Made by a program: the position numbers and the translations under genes. From CAZYFH01 sp964646815 (lineage in GTDB: Bacteria > Acidobacteriota > Vicinamibacteria > Vicinamibacterales > UBA8438): a stretch of DNA of 64,000 bases. Of the stretch, positions 44,344 through 52,734 are shown piece after piece. The stretch lies in assembly GCA_964646815.1 (NCBI GenBank), contig CAZYFH010000014.1, positions 1-64,000 on the forward strand, given 5' to 3'. A model generated the notes under the pieces. The model did not search any database, had not been told where the DNA came from, and saw nothing but the letters and a program-made list of their open reading frames with translations. Positions within the stretch are counted from its first letter, which is position 1. Every line of letters begins with the position of its first letter.

Positions 44344-45474
44344 TCAGACAAAGACCTGCATCACCTCGTTGGCAACCAGCATCCCGCGCCGTGTCAGCCG
44401 CAGCCGATCGGCCGAGTGCACGAGTAGCCCGGCGTCAAGAAAGGGTCGGAGTTGGGTGCAAAATCGGTCAAAGACATCGACAGCGTAGCGTCGTCTGATC
44501 GTCTCGAGATCGAGGCCCTCCGTGAGCCGGAGACCGGTAAACAGGGCGTCGCCGAGCCGCTCGTGGTCCGGGAGACGGCGCCGGTCCCGCATCACCGGTT
44601 GGGCCTCCTCCATTGCGCTGACGTAGTGGGCGGCCTCTGCCACGTTCGCCCAGCGCCAGCCGTCGCGAGTGGAATGCGCGCCGCAGCCGAAGCCGAGCCA
44701 GGCACCGTCTTGCCAGTACTTCAAATTGTGACGCGAGCGCTTCCCGGCTCGAGCGACGTTGGAGATCTCATATTGCGCGAGACCGGCCGAGTCCATCCGC
44801 TCAAGTGCGTCGAGATACATCGCCGCAGCGTCGTCGTCCGGAGCTAACGACCAGTCTCGACGGGCCATCTCCTCCCGGAGCGGCGCATTCGGGTAGAGCT
44901 CGAGCATGTAGACGGAGGCGTGGTCGGGGGACAACCGAATCAGCGCCTCGACAGACGCGGCACAGTCGTCCGGCGTCTGCGCGGGTAACCACAGCATGAG
45001 GTCGAGGCTGATGTTGTCGCACCCCGCCTCGCGCGCCGAGACCATGGCGGCTTCCGCGCGCGCCGCGGTGTGCTCGCGACCGAGCCGCGCAAGCTCTCGA
45101 TCGTCGAATGATTGCACGCCGACACTCAGGCGCGTTACACCGGCGCCCAGCAACGCCGCCACGTAATCGCCGGTGACGGTTTCAGGGTTCATCTCGAGCG
45201 TCACCTCGGCTCCAGGCGTCACGGCGAACGACGCCCGACAGGCGTCCAGCAAGCAGGCGACCTCGACCGGCGCAAGCAACGACGGGGTGCCCCCTCCCAC
45301 GTAGATCGTGTCGACCGCCACGCCCTCGGCGGCGCGGCCGATCTCGGTTGCGAGCGCGCCGACGTACCGGCGCTTGAGCTCGGCGTCAAGGAGCCCACGG
45401 TTGAAGTTGCAGTAGTTGCAGATGGACGTGCAGAACGGGATGTGCAGATACAGACCGAGAGCGTCGGTGGTCAC
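44344..45474 (-). CDS. hemW: HemW-type radical SAM heme chaperone
   Basis: A radical SAM protein related to HemN that binds heme and passes it to partner proteins, without coproporphyrinogen oxidase activity. The cluster motif is CTSICNYCNF (CX3CX2C, residues about 15-22 from the GTG at 45474), followed by YVGGGTPSLL, LEMNPETVT, and GVTRLSVGVQSFDDREL, all HemW-like. It ends with the HemN C-terminal domain. The GTG was chosen because upstream codons lie inside the dnaC-like gene. The gene starts four bases after that stop. Confidence 0.88.
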   Translation of the reverse strand: MTTDALGLYLHIPFCTSICNYCNFNRGLLDAELKRRYVGALATEIGRAAEGVAVDTIYVGGGTPSLLAPVEVACLLDACRASFAVTPGAEVTLEMNPETVTGDYVAALLGAGVTRLSVGVQSFDDRELARLGREHTAARAEAAMVSAREAGCDNISLDLMLWLPAQTPDDCAASVEALIRLSPDHASVYMLELYPNAPLREEMARRDWSLAPDDDAAAMYLDALERMDSAGLAQYEISNVARAGKRSRHNLKYWQDGAWLGFGCGAHSTRDGWRWANVAEAAHYVSAMEEAQPVMRDRRRLPDHERLGDALFTGLRLTEGLDLETIRRRYAVDVFDRFCTQLRPFLDAGLLVHSADRLRLTRRGMLVANEVMQVFV

Positions 45475-45478
45475 CGGG

Positions 45479-46321
45479 CTAACTGCTCGCCTTGCCGCCC
45501 GACCATCCGAGCTCGAGCTGGCCCTCCCTCTGCGTGTCCTTGATCCGAGCGCGGGCGCGGCTGGAGGTGCGCTGCGGCAGACGCTTCCGTGGACGCGACT
45601 TCCAGGCCCGAAAGAGGTCCTCGGCGCTAGGTGGATATTCGAAGTCCCGATAATCCGGCCCGCCGTATTCAAGGAACTCGCACATTTCGCGCAGTCGCGA
45701 ATGCATGCGAAAACCCACCCGGACGAGCAGCGAGTCGAGATCATCGGCGTCTGGCACGTCCTCGTAGTTTGACGTGAACACCGTCGGCCGCCGCTCGTTG
45801 TAGCGCGTGTTGACGATGAGGTTCATCGTCTCCTCGACCCAGTCGGTCAGACGCTCGGCGCCGAGGTCGTCGAGCACGAGCAACTCGGCGCGCATGACCT
45901 GACCGAGGATCTCCGCCTCGGACGTCCGGGTCACCGGGTTATACGTGCTCTTGATCGCGCTCAGCAGCGTGCGCGTATCGTAGTACAAGCCTCGGACGCC
46001 CTTGAGCACGACCGCCCGCAGCACCGACACTGCGAGGTGCGTCTTGCCGACACCGGGTGGTCCGATCAGTAGGATCCCCTTGTCCACTACGGGAAACGCC
46101 TCGCTGAACTCGCGGGCCTTCTTCACCGCGCGAGTCAACTGCTCGTTACGATAGGTGACGAACGTGCCGAAGTTGCACGTGCGGTAGCGCGCGGGGATCC
46201 GAGCTTCCTTAAGCGATCGCCGCGCTACCGCCTCGCGCCAGCAGTCGCAGCGCGCCACGCGGGTGGTTCCATCGACGTCGTGCGCGCGCCATCCGGTGTC
46301 GTTGCACAGTGCGCAGGCCAT
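45479..46321 (-). CDS. DnaC/DnaI-like AAA+ ATPase
   Basis: A 280-residue ATPase of the helicase-loader/IstB class. An N-terminal zinc motif (CALCNDTGWR and CDCW) is followed by Walker A GPPGVGKTHLAV, Walker B LLVLDDLG, sensor 1 TSNY and a sensor 2 Arg near SRLREM. The C-terminus is basic. Chromosomal copies load replicative helicase or assist DNA repair; the chaperone-operon setting (hspR upstream, hemW downstream) does not explain the role. No transposase is nearby, so IstB is unlikely. Confidence 0.82.
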   Translation of the reverse strand: MACALCNDTGWRAHDVDGTTRVARCDCWREAVARRSLKEARIPARYRTCNFGTFVTYRNEQLTRAVKKAREFSEAFPVVDKGILLIGPPGVGKTHLAVSVLRAVVLKGVRGLYYDTRTLLSAIKSTYNPVTRTSEAEILGQVMRAELLVLDDLGAERLTDWVEETMNLIVNTRYNERRPTVFTSNYEDVPDADDLDSLLVRVGFRMHSRLREMCEFLEYGGPDYRDFEYPPSAEDLFRAWKSRPRKRLPQRTSSRARARIKDTQREGQLELGWSGGKASS

Positions 46322-46357
46322 GATTGCCGGTGCACAGCATACCGCGACACACGCGAT

Positions 46358-46816
46358 CTACGAGGAACGCTTTTTTTTGCGCGTCGACCGCGACGCCTTG
46401 GCCGGTGTGGACTCGGTCGACGGCGGCGTGGGGGCCGACCGAACAAGATCGCCGGGCCGCGTTTTGACCAGCGCGGTGCCAAGCCGCTGCTCCCAGTCGC
46501 CGAGTCCGCGCGCGAGCTCCTGCTTGACGTACGCCATGAACTCGTTCACCTCGCGTTGCATACGGTCCATCTTCTCCCGCATGTTGAGGATGATCTCGAC
46601 ACCGGCAAGGTTGACTCCCAGGTCGCGCGTCAGCGACAGAATCGTTTCGAGTCGCTCAAGATCGTCCTCACTGTACAGCCGCGTGTTACCGTCGGTCCGC
46701 GACGGCTTGAGCAGGCCCTCGCGCTCATACAGGCGCAGCGTCTGCGGATGGATGTCGTAGCGCTGCGCCACCGCGCTGATCATGTATTGCGCCTTGCCGG
46801 ATTGGCGTCGCGTCAT
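46358..46816 (-). CDS. hspR: MerR-family heat-shock repressor HspR
   Basis: A 152-residue regulator with a MerR helix-turn-helix at about 13-60 (YMISAVAQRYDIHPQTLRLYEREGLL, then TRLYSEDDLERLETI), a coiled region and a Lys/Arg-rich tail (KASRSTRKKKRSS). HspR represses dnaK operons and is often held by DnaK itself. The ATG at 46816 overlaps the dnaJ stop (ATGA), as expected for dnaK-dnaJ-hspR. No clear HAIR operator was found upstream of dnaK. Confidence 0.9.
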   Translation of the reverse strand: MTRRQSGKAQYMISAVAQRYDIHPQTLRLYEREGLLKPSRTDGNTRLYSEDDLERLETILSLTRDLGVNLAGVEIILNMREKMDRMQREVNEFMAYVKQELARGLGDWEQRLGTALVKTRPGDLVRSAPTPPSTESTPAKASRSTRKKKRSS

Positions 46817-47910
46817 CCCTCGAACAGATCCTTCCTGACGTCGTTCGAGTGGATGCGACCGAATTCCCGCAGCAACTTCTTTGACCGCTCGTCGAACACC
46901 GGCGGCAACACCACGCTCACCTCCACGACCAGGTCCCCGCGCGTCCCGGAATGCGGCGACGGCGCGCCGCGCGCGTGCAACCGGAACCGCTGGCCCGACT
47001 GGGTCCCCGGCGGGACGCGGAGCCGCGCCACGCCATCAAGTGTCGGGATGTCGATCTTGGCGCCGAGCGCCGCTTCGTGGATAGCGATGGGCATCTTCAG
47101 ATGCAGGTCGTCGCCTTCCCGCTGCAGGAACCGGTGGTCCTGGACGGTGGCCGTGATATACAGGTCTCCTGCCTTGCCGCCGGCCCGGCCCGCGTTACCC
47201 TTGGCGTCAACCCGCAGCCGGGCGCCGTTGGGCACGCCAGCTGGCACTTGAATCGTGATGTGATCGTCACGCGCCACGACGCCTTCAGACCCACAGGCGC
47301 CGCATGGACGATGTCTCAAGCGGCCCGAACCGTCGCAGTGCTTGCACGATTTCGAGAAGACCATGTGTCCCCGTCGCCATCGCGTGGTGCCCACGCCGAG
47401 ACACTTCGTGCACCGGCCGGAAACCGCCCGTCGCTGGCCGCTGCCGCCGCACCCTTCGCACACGTCGAGTCGCGTAATCGACAAGCGGCGTTCGGCCCCT
47501 TCGAGCGCCTCTTCGAAGCTGAGCGTCACCTCCCCATACAGGTCGCTGCCGCGCGCTGCCTCCGCAGCAGGCTGGCTCTCCCCCGCATCCTGAAACACCT
47601 CGGCAAACAGCTCGCCGAAGGTTGCAGAGGCGCCGCCGGCCGAACCGGACGTGGAGAAATCGAACCCCTGGAATTCCACGGACGTCTGGCGGGTGACCCG
47701 CGCGCGGACGCCATGCGCGTCGTACTCCAGCCGCCGGTCGGCGTCTCTCAACGTCTCGTAGGCTTCAGTCGCCTGGCGAAAAAACGCCTCCGCCTCACCG
47801 TCGCCGGGGTTGATGTCAGGGTGGTACCGCCGCGCCAGCCGCTTGTAGGCTCGCTTGACGTCGATCAGGCTCGCCTCGCGCTGCAGCCCGAGAATCACAT
47901 AGAAATCCAT
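46813..47910 (-). CDS. dnaJ: Chaperone DnaJ
   Basis: DnaK co-chaperone, 365 residues. The J domain has HPD in RYHPDINPGDGEAE. The Gly/Phe region is short and poorly defined. Four zinc-binding repeats are CEGCGGSG, CTKCLGVG, CKHCDGSG and CGACGSEG, the last departing from CXXCXGXG. Substrate-binding beta domains follow. It lies 29 bp after dnaK and overlaps hspR. Confidence 0.93.
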   Translation of the reverse strand: MDFYVILGLQREASLIDVKRAYKRLARRYHPDINPGDGEAEAFFRQATEAYETLRDADRRLEYDAHGVRARVTRQTSVEFQGFDFSTSGSAGGASATFGELFAEVFQDAGESQPAAEAARGSDLYGEVTLSFEEALEGAERRLSITRLDVCEGCGGSGQRRAVSGRCTKCLGVGTTRWRRGHMVFSKSCKHCDGSGRLRHRPCGACGSEGVVARDDHITIQVPAGVPNGARLRVDAKGNAGRAGGKAGDLYITATVQDHRFLQREGDDLHLKMPIAIHEAALGAKIDIPTLDGVARLRVPPGTQSGQRFRLHARGAPSPHSGTRGDLVVEVSVVLPPVFDERSKKLLREFGRIHSNDVRKDLFEG

Positions 47911-47939
47911 GCCTGCCCCGGCACCCCCGGTCCCCGTGT

Positions 47940-49856
47940 CTACTTCTTGTCTTCTTCGACGACCTCCGCATCGATCACGTCACCACCACCGCCCCCCTCA
48001 GCCGCATCGGCCGGCGGCGCATCCGCCCCCCCGCCGCCATCCGTCGGCGGGGGGGGCGCACTCTGCTTGTACAACGACTCGGCCGCCTTGTGCTGCGCCG
48101 TGTTCAATGCGTCCAAGGCTGCCGTGATTGCCGCGACGTCCGTGCCCTCGTTCGCCTGCTTCAGCGCGGCGATCGCCTCCTCGACCGGCTGTCGGTCCGC
48201 GTCCGTCAGCTTGTCTCCGGCGTCCTTGACCATCCGCTCCGCCGCGTACACTGCCTGGTCAGCGCTGTTCTTTGCCTCCACCTCATCCTTCCGCTGCTTG
48301 TCCTCGTCGGCGTGCGACTCAGCCTCCTTCATCATCTGGTCGACCTCGTCCTTGCCGAGGCCGCTCGACGCCGTGATGGTGATCTTCTGTTCCTTTCCGG
48401 TCCCGAGATCCTTCGCCGAGACGTTCACGATGCCGTTGGCGTCGATGTCAAACGTCACTTCGATCTGCGGCACGCCACGCGGTGCCGGCGGAATCTCGGC
48501 CAAGTGGAACTTGCCCAGTGTTCGGTTGTCCTTCGCCATCGGGCGCTCACCCTGGAGGACATGAACCTCGACGCTGGTCTGGCTGTCGGCCGCCGTGGAG
48601 AACACCTCGCTCTTCTTGGTCGGAATGGTGGTATTGCGCTGAAGCAGCGTGGTCATCACGCCGCCGAGCGTCTCGATGCCGAGTGACAACGGCGTGACAT
48701 CCAGCAGGAGCAGGTCCTTGACCTCGCCGGCCAGGACGCCCGCCTGCACCGCTGCGCCGATTGCCACGACCTCGTCCGCGTTGACTCCTCGGTGGGGTTC
48801 CTTGCCGAAGAGTTCCTTGACGATCTCCTGGACCTTGGGCACGCGGGTGGACCCTCCGACCAGCACCACCTCGTCGATCTTCGAGGGGTCGAGACCCGCG
48901 TCGGCAAGCGCCCGCTTCACCGGATCGACCGTCTTCTGGAGGAGGTCGTCCACCAGTTGCTCAAACTTGGCGCGCGTGAGTTTTTTTTGAAGGTGCTTCG
49001 GCCCGGATTGATCGGCGGTGATGAAAGGTAGGTTGATCTCGGTTTCCAGCACGGTCGACAGCTCCATCTTCGCCTTCTCGGCTCCCTCTTTCAGCCGCTG
49101 GAGTGCCATTCGGTCCTTGCTCAAGTCGATGCCCTCGTCGTTCTTGAACTCCGCGACGATCCAGTCGATGATTCGCTGGTCGAGGTTGTCGCCCCCGAGG
49201 TGCGTATCCCCGTTCGTCGATTTGACCTCGACAACACCTTCGCCAACCTCGAGGATGGAGATATCGAACGTGCCGCCCCCGAAGTCGTAGACCGCGATGG
49301 TCTCGTCCTTCTTCTTGTCGAGTCCATACGCGAGGGCTGCCGCCGTCGGCTCGTTCACGATGCGGAGCACTTCGAGTCCGGCGATCAGACCTGCATCCTT
49401 CGTTGCCTGCCGCTGCGCGTCGTTGAAGTAGGCGGGGACCGTGAGTACGGCCTTTTCGATGCTCTGGCCCAGATATTCCTCAGCGGCTTGTTTGAGCTTC
49501 TGGAGCACCATCGCCGACAGCTCGGGTGGGGCCAGTTCTTTGCCGCCCGCATTGACACGAGCGTCACCGTTCGACGCACGCGCCACCGTGTAGGGGACCA
49601 TTCTCATCTCCTCGTTAACCTCATTGAAGCGCCGGCCCATGAAGCGCTTGATCGAGAAGATGGTGTTCTCCGGATTCGTCACCGCCTGGCGTTTGGCGAC
49701 CTGACCAACCAATCGCTCGTCTGACTTCGAGAACGCGACCACGGACGGCGTCAATCTGCCGCCCTCCGGATTCGTGACGACCGTCGGCTCGCCACCTTCC
49801 ATAACTGCGACGACCGAGTTGGTGGTACCTAAATCGATTCCGATAATCTTGCTCAT
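47940..49856 (-). CDS. dnaK: Chaperone DnaK (Hsp70)
   Basis: ATP-dependent Hsp70, 638 residues. Nucleotide-binding signatures GIDLGTTNS, VYDFGGGTFDISILE and VVLVGGSTRVPKVQEIV; the substrate domain begins near LLLDVTPLSLGIETLGG; the lid ends in a Gly/Ala-rich tail and EVVEEDKK. First gene of dnaK-dnaJ-hspR-dnaC-like-hemW. A good sigma70 promoter lies about 100 bp upstream. Confidence 0.97.
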   Translation of the reverse strand: MSKIIGIDLGTTNSVVAVMEGGEPTVVTNPEGGRLTPSVVAFSKSDERLVGQVAKRQAVTNPENTIFSIKRFMGRRFNEVNEEMRMVPYTVARASNGDARVNAGGKELAPPELSAMVLQKLKQAAEEYLGQSIEKAVLTVPAYFNDAQRQATKDAGLIAGLEVLRIVNEPTAAALAYGLDKKKDETIAVYDFGGGTFDISILEVGEGVVEVKSTNGDTHLGGDNLDQRIIDWIVAEFKNDEGIDLSKDRMALQRLKEGAEKAKMELSTVLETEINLPFITADQSGPKHLQKKLTRAKFEQLVDDLLQKTVDPVKRALADAGLDPSKIDEVVLVGGSTRVPKVQEIVKELFGKEPHRGVNADEVVAIGAAVQAGVLAGEVKDLLLLDVTPLSLGIETLGGVMTTLLQRNTTIPTKKSEVFSTAADSQTSVEVHVLQGERPMAKDNRTLGKFHLAEIPPAPRGVPQIEVTFDIDANGIVNVSAKDLGTGKEQKITITASSGLGKDEVDQMMKEAESHADEDKQRKDEVEAKNSADQAVYAAERMVKDAGDKLTDADRQPVEEAIAALKQANEGTDVAAITAALDALNTAQHKAAESLYKQSAPPPPTDGGGGADAPPADAAEGGGGGDVIDAEVVEEDKK

Positions 49857-49961
49857 CTATCTACGTCCTCAATGCCCGATCGAGGGCGGAATGACCACCC
49901 AGACCGCGCGAGAAAAGTGTACGGGACCACTCTGGCTCCGACAACATCCTATGTCAAGAGA

Positions 49962-49990
49962 AGTATAAAATATGAGTGCTTATCTGTCAT
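49962..49990 (-). promoter_or_regulatory. sigma70-type promoter of the dnaK operon
   Basis: On the minus strand, ATGACA (49990-49985) and TATACT (49967-49962) are separated by exactly 17 bases. Each matches the consensus in five of six positions. It would give a leader of about 100 bases before the dnaK ATG at 49856. A GCACTC half-site resembling half of a CIRCE element lies in the spacer. Confidence 0.65.
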
Positions 49991-50037
49991 TTAAAGCGAT
50001 CCTCCAAGGAGCCGCATGCACTGCGCCGGTAACGGCG

Positions 50038-50046
50038 TGGTATAAT
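50038..50046 (+). promoter_or_regulatory. Extended -10 promoter for the penicillin-binding protein region
   Basis: TGGTATAAT on the plus strand is a perfect -10 hexamer with the extended TGn motif; no good -35 is seen. The palindrome cgccggtaacggcg lies immediately upstream (50024-50037) and could be an operator. It is divergent from the dnaK promoter and would serve 50055-50348 and the penicillin-binding protein gene. Confidence 0.5.
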
Positions 50047-50054
50047 TACGTCGT

Positions 50055-50348
50055 TTGGATCAAACTGGCAACACTATTCGATACAGACACTTAGAACCTT
50101 GGCGCGTCGTCGCCTCGACGCTGTTCCTTATGGCTTGGGTGAACGCCGGGGTCGTGGGCCTGCACGCTCAGACTGATGCGGTCGGCACGGCGTCTTGGAC
50201 AGAGGGCGAGCCCTCGATCGTGCATGGCGCGCAGCGCCTCGTGGCCGTGGTCGACCAGTCAGTCCTAGGGAATCGCGTGGAACCCGGACGCGGTCGCCTG
50301 GAAATCCGGATCGATCCAGGCGCCAGGGAGCATATTTCGTATATGTGA
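50055..50348 (+). CDS. Possible small exported protein upstream of the penicillin-binding protein gene
   Basis: From a TTG at 50055 (or ATG 50130) the frame encodes up to 97 residues with a signal-peptide-like segment (LFLMAWVNAGVVGLHAQ). The mature part (IVHGAQRLVAVVDQSVLG, RGRLEIRIDPG) looks protein-like but ends abruptly. The +1 frame from that point (AYFVYVTEERRWQAVRRGHK) also looks plausible, so this may be a frameshifted longer gene. No family recognised; it may also be chance. Confidence 0.35.
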   Translation: MDQTGNTIRYRHLEPWRVVASTLFLMAWVNAGVVGLHAQTDAVGTASWTEGEPSIVHGAQRLVAVVDQSVLGNRVEPGRGRLEIRIDPGAREHISYM

Positions 50349-50423
50349 CCGAGGAACGCCGCTGGCAGGCGGTGCGTCGCGGCCATAAATCGCTCTACAA
50401 AGGGCTCTTACAGTCCACTAGTC

Positions 50424-52718
50424 ATGACGCCAGCGCCGAACCGCTTCATCCGTCAGGCCATCGCCATCGGGCTCTTTGCCGTCGCCGCCGTACTCGGGAC
50501 CGTGAGCGGTGCCCTGTTCGCGTACTCCCCGGACCTTCCCGAAATCGCCGACCTCGACGACTACGCCCCGAACACCATCACCCGAGTGTACGCCAGTGGT
50601 GGCGAAATCATCGGCGACTTCGCCACCCAGCGTCGGTTCATCATCGGCTACGACGACATCCCCGAGGTGCTCCGCCATGCAATCATCGCCGCCGAAGACG
50701 GCTCGTTCTTCGAGCACAGCGGCATCAGCATCCCGGCGATCATCAGGACGGCGGTCAACGACGTACTCCGACGGCGACTCCATGGCGCCAGCACGCTGAC
50801 GATGCAACTTGCCCGCAACATCACGGTCGGGGGCGAGGTCCTCGGCCAGGAGAAAACGCTGCTGCGCAAGCTCCGAGAGACGTATTACACGTTTCTCCTC
50901 GAGAAGCGCTACACAAAACGCGAGATCTTCACGCTCTACTGTAATCAGATGTGGCTCGGCACGGCGAGGCACGCAGCCCACGGCGTTGAAGCCGCCGCCC
51001 GCTTGTACTTCGGGAAGGCAGCGAAGAACCTCGCACTTAGCGAGGCCGCTGTCATCGCGGGTATCTTCCAGTTACCCGCGCTCCAAAGCCCTCTGGTCAA
51101 CATGGAGTGGGCCACCCGCCGGCGTAACTACGCGCTCGGTCGGATGGCCGAGGACGGCTACATCACACCCGAGGAAGCGGAGGCTGCGAAGGCTGAACCG
51201 ATTCGACTTGCGCCGCGGCGCGAGCGGAGGAATACGATCGCGCCCTACTTCTTGGAGGAAGTCCGGCAACACCTCGAGCAGGAGTACGGTGCCAGACGCT
51301 TATACGAGGACGGACTCGCGGTACGGTCGACGCTCGACCTGGAACTCCAGATCGCAGCGAATCGTGCGGTGTCCGAAGGGCTTCGGAGTCTGGACAAGCG
51401 ACACGGGTACCGGGGCCCACGACGGAACGTCTTGACCGATGGCGACGCCGTCGACTCGCTGGACGCGTTTGAGCATCCGCGATGGATCTACCCGATCGAG
51501 ATCGGCGAAGTCGTGCCGGCCGTCGTTACCGGCGTCGACGGCGGCACCGTGCAGGTGCGGGTCGCCGGGTACACGGCGACAATCGATTCGGAAGGGTATC
51601 GCTGGACGCGTGCTCAGTCGGCGGAGGAGATCGTTGAGCGAGGCGATCTGGTCGACATCCGGGTGACTGCATTGCCGGAGACGTCCGACGACATCGCCGG
51701 CGCCACGCTCGACCAGGAGCCCGAAGTGGAGGCCTCGCTCCTGGCCATCGACAACCGGACCGGACACATCCTTGCGATGGTGGGCGGGTACGATTTCGAG
51801 CGAAGCAAGTTCAACCGCGCCACGCAGGCGTATCGACAGCTCGGATCGTTGTTCAAGGGCGTGCTGTACGCTGCTGCCGTCGACCAGGGGTTCACGACCA
51901 CGTCGATCCTGATGGACGAACCGGTTAGCTTTAACGTCGGTCCCGACCAGGCGCGCTACGAGCCGACCAACTACGACAACAAGTATGAGGGGCCGATCAC
52001 CCTTCGCTGGGCACTCGAAGACTCGCGGAACGTGCCAGCGGTCTGGCTGATGAACGAAGTCGGTCCGGAGACGGTGGTCGACTTCGCGCGTCGCGTCGGC
52101 TTCACTTCACCCATTCCGCCGTATTTATCGGTCGCGCTCGGAGCGGCCGAAGCCACGCTGAGTGAGATCACGAGCGCGTTCTCCGTATTTCCGAATGGGG
52201 GGACACGCATGGTGCCGTTCCAGATCCAGCGCATCCTCGACCGCGAAGGGAATGTGCTGGAAGAGCATCATCCGCAGTCACGCGATGCGCTGCGGGCCGA
52301 CACCGCCTACATCATGGTGAGTCTCCTGCGCGGGGTCGTGCAGCGCGGCACGGGGCGCGGCGCCCTGCGTCTCGGTTGGCCGGTCGGCGGCAAGACGGGC
52401 ACCATGGACGGGTACACCGACGCCTGGTTCGTCGGCTTCGACCCCGACATCACCGTCGGCGTGTGGGTCGGCTACGACGAGAAGCGGACCCTCGGCGACA
52501 GAGAGCAAGGAGCGCGTGTCGCGCTCCCGATCTGGATGAGCTTCATGGAGGCGTACGTGGCCGGCCGCCAGACACCTCGGGGGTTCGTCCCACCGGGCAA
52601 TATCGTCTTCACGACCGTGGACCCGACGACGGGCGAGATCACCGAACCGTGGGCGCGCGATTCGATCCAGGAGGCGTTCATCGCGGGGACCGAGCCGGGC
52701 ACCGCGTTTCGCAGGTAG
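50424..52718 (+). CDS. mrcA: Class A penicillin-binding protein 1A (transglycosylase/transpeptidase)
   Basis: A bifunctional peptidoglycan synthase of 764 residues anchored by an N-terminal helix (about 10-33). The GT51 domain shows EDGSFFEHSGI (Glu91), GASTLTMQLARN and KLRETYYTFLLEKRYTKREI. The transpeptidase domain shows the active-site Ser in GSLFKG (near 475), SRN, and GKTGTMDG (near 655). A segment around 300-420 fits an OB-like insert. It acts in the periplasm. It may share a transcript with the small upstream frame. Confidence 0.93.
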   Translation: MTPAPNRFIRQAIAIGLFAVAAVLGTVSGALFAYSPDLPEIADLDDYAPNTITRVYASGGEIIGDFATQRRFIIGYDDIPEVLRHAIIAAEDGSFFEHSGISIPAIIRTAVNDVLRRRLHGASTLTMQLARNITVGGEVLGQEKTLLRKLRETYYTFLLEKRYTKREIFTLYCNQMWLGTARHAAHGVEAAARLYFGKAAKNLALSEAAVIAGIFQLPALQSPLVNMEWATRRRNYALGRMAEDGYITPEEAEAAKAEPIRLAPRRERRNTIAPYFLEEVRQHLEQEYGARRLYEDGLAVRSTLDLELQIAANRAVSEGLRSLDKRHGYRGPRRNVLTDGDAVDSLDAFEHPRWIYPIEIGEVVPAVVTGVDGGTVQVRVAGYTATIDSEGYRWTRAQSAEEIVERGDLVDIRVTALPETSDDIAGATLDQEPEVEASLLAIDNRTGHILAMVGGYDFERSKFNRATQAYRQLGSLFKGVLYAAAVDQGFTTTSILMDEPVSFNVGPDQARYEPTNYDNKYEGPITLRWALEDSRNVPAVWLMNEVGPETVVDFARRVGFTSPIPPYLSVALGAAEATLSEITSAFSVFPNGGTRMVPFQIQRILDREGNVLEEHHPQSRDALRADTAYIMVSLLRGVVQRGTGRGALRLGWPVGGKTGTMDGYTDAWFVGFDPDITVGVWVGYDEKRTLGDREQGARVALPIWMSFMEAYVAGRQTPRGFVPPGNIVFTTVDPTTGEITEPWARDSIQEAFIAGTEPGTAFRR

Positions 52719-52734
52719 ACGCCGACCACGGCGG

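Noticed and set aside
48980..48990. A8 run in dnaK (and a second in hspR near 46370) as a programmed slippage site
   Set aside because: Both frames are intact through the runs and the codons encode ordinary Lys residues; no alternative product is apparent.
49857..50000. CIRCE or HAIR heat-shock operator before dnaK
   Set aside because: Only one half-site resembling CIRCE (GCACTC) is present without its partner at the right spacing, and the CTTGA/ACTCA pieces are in the wrong order for HAIR.
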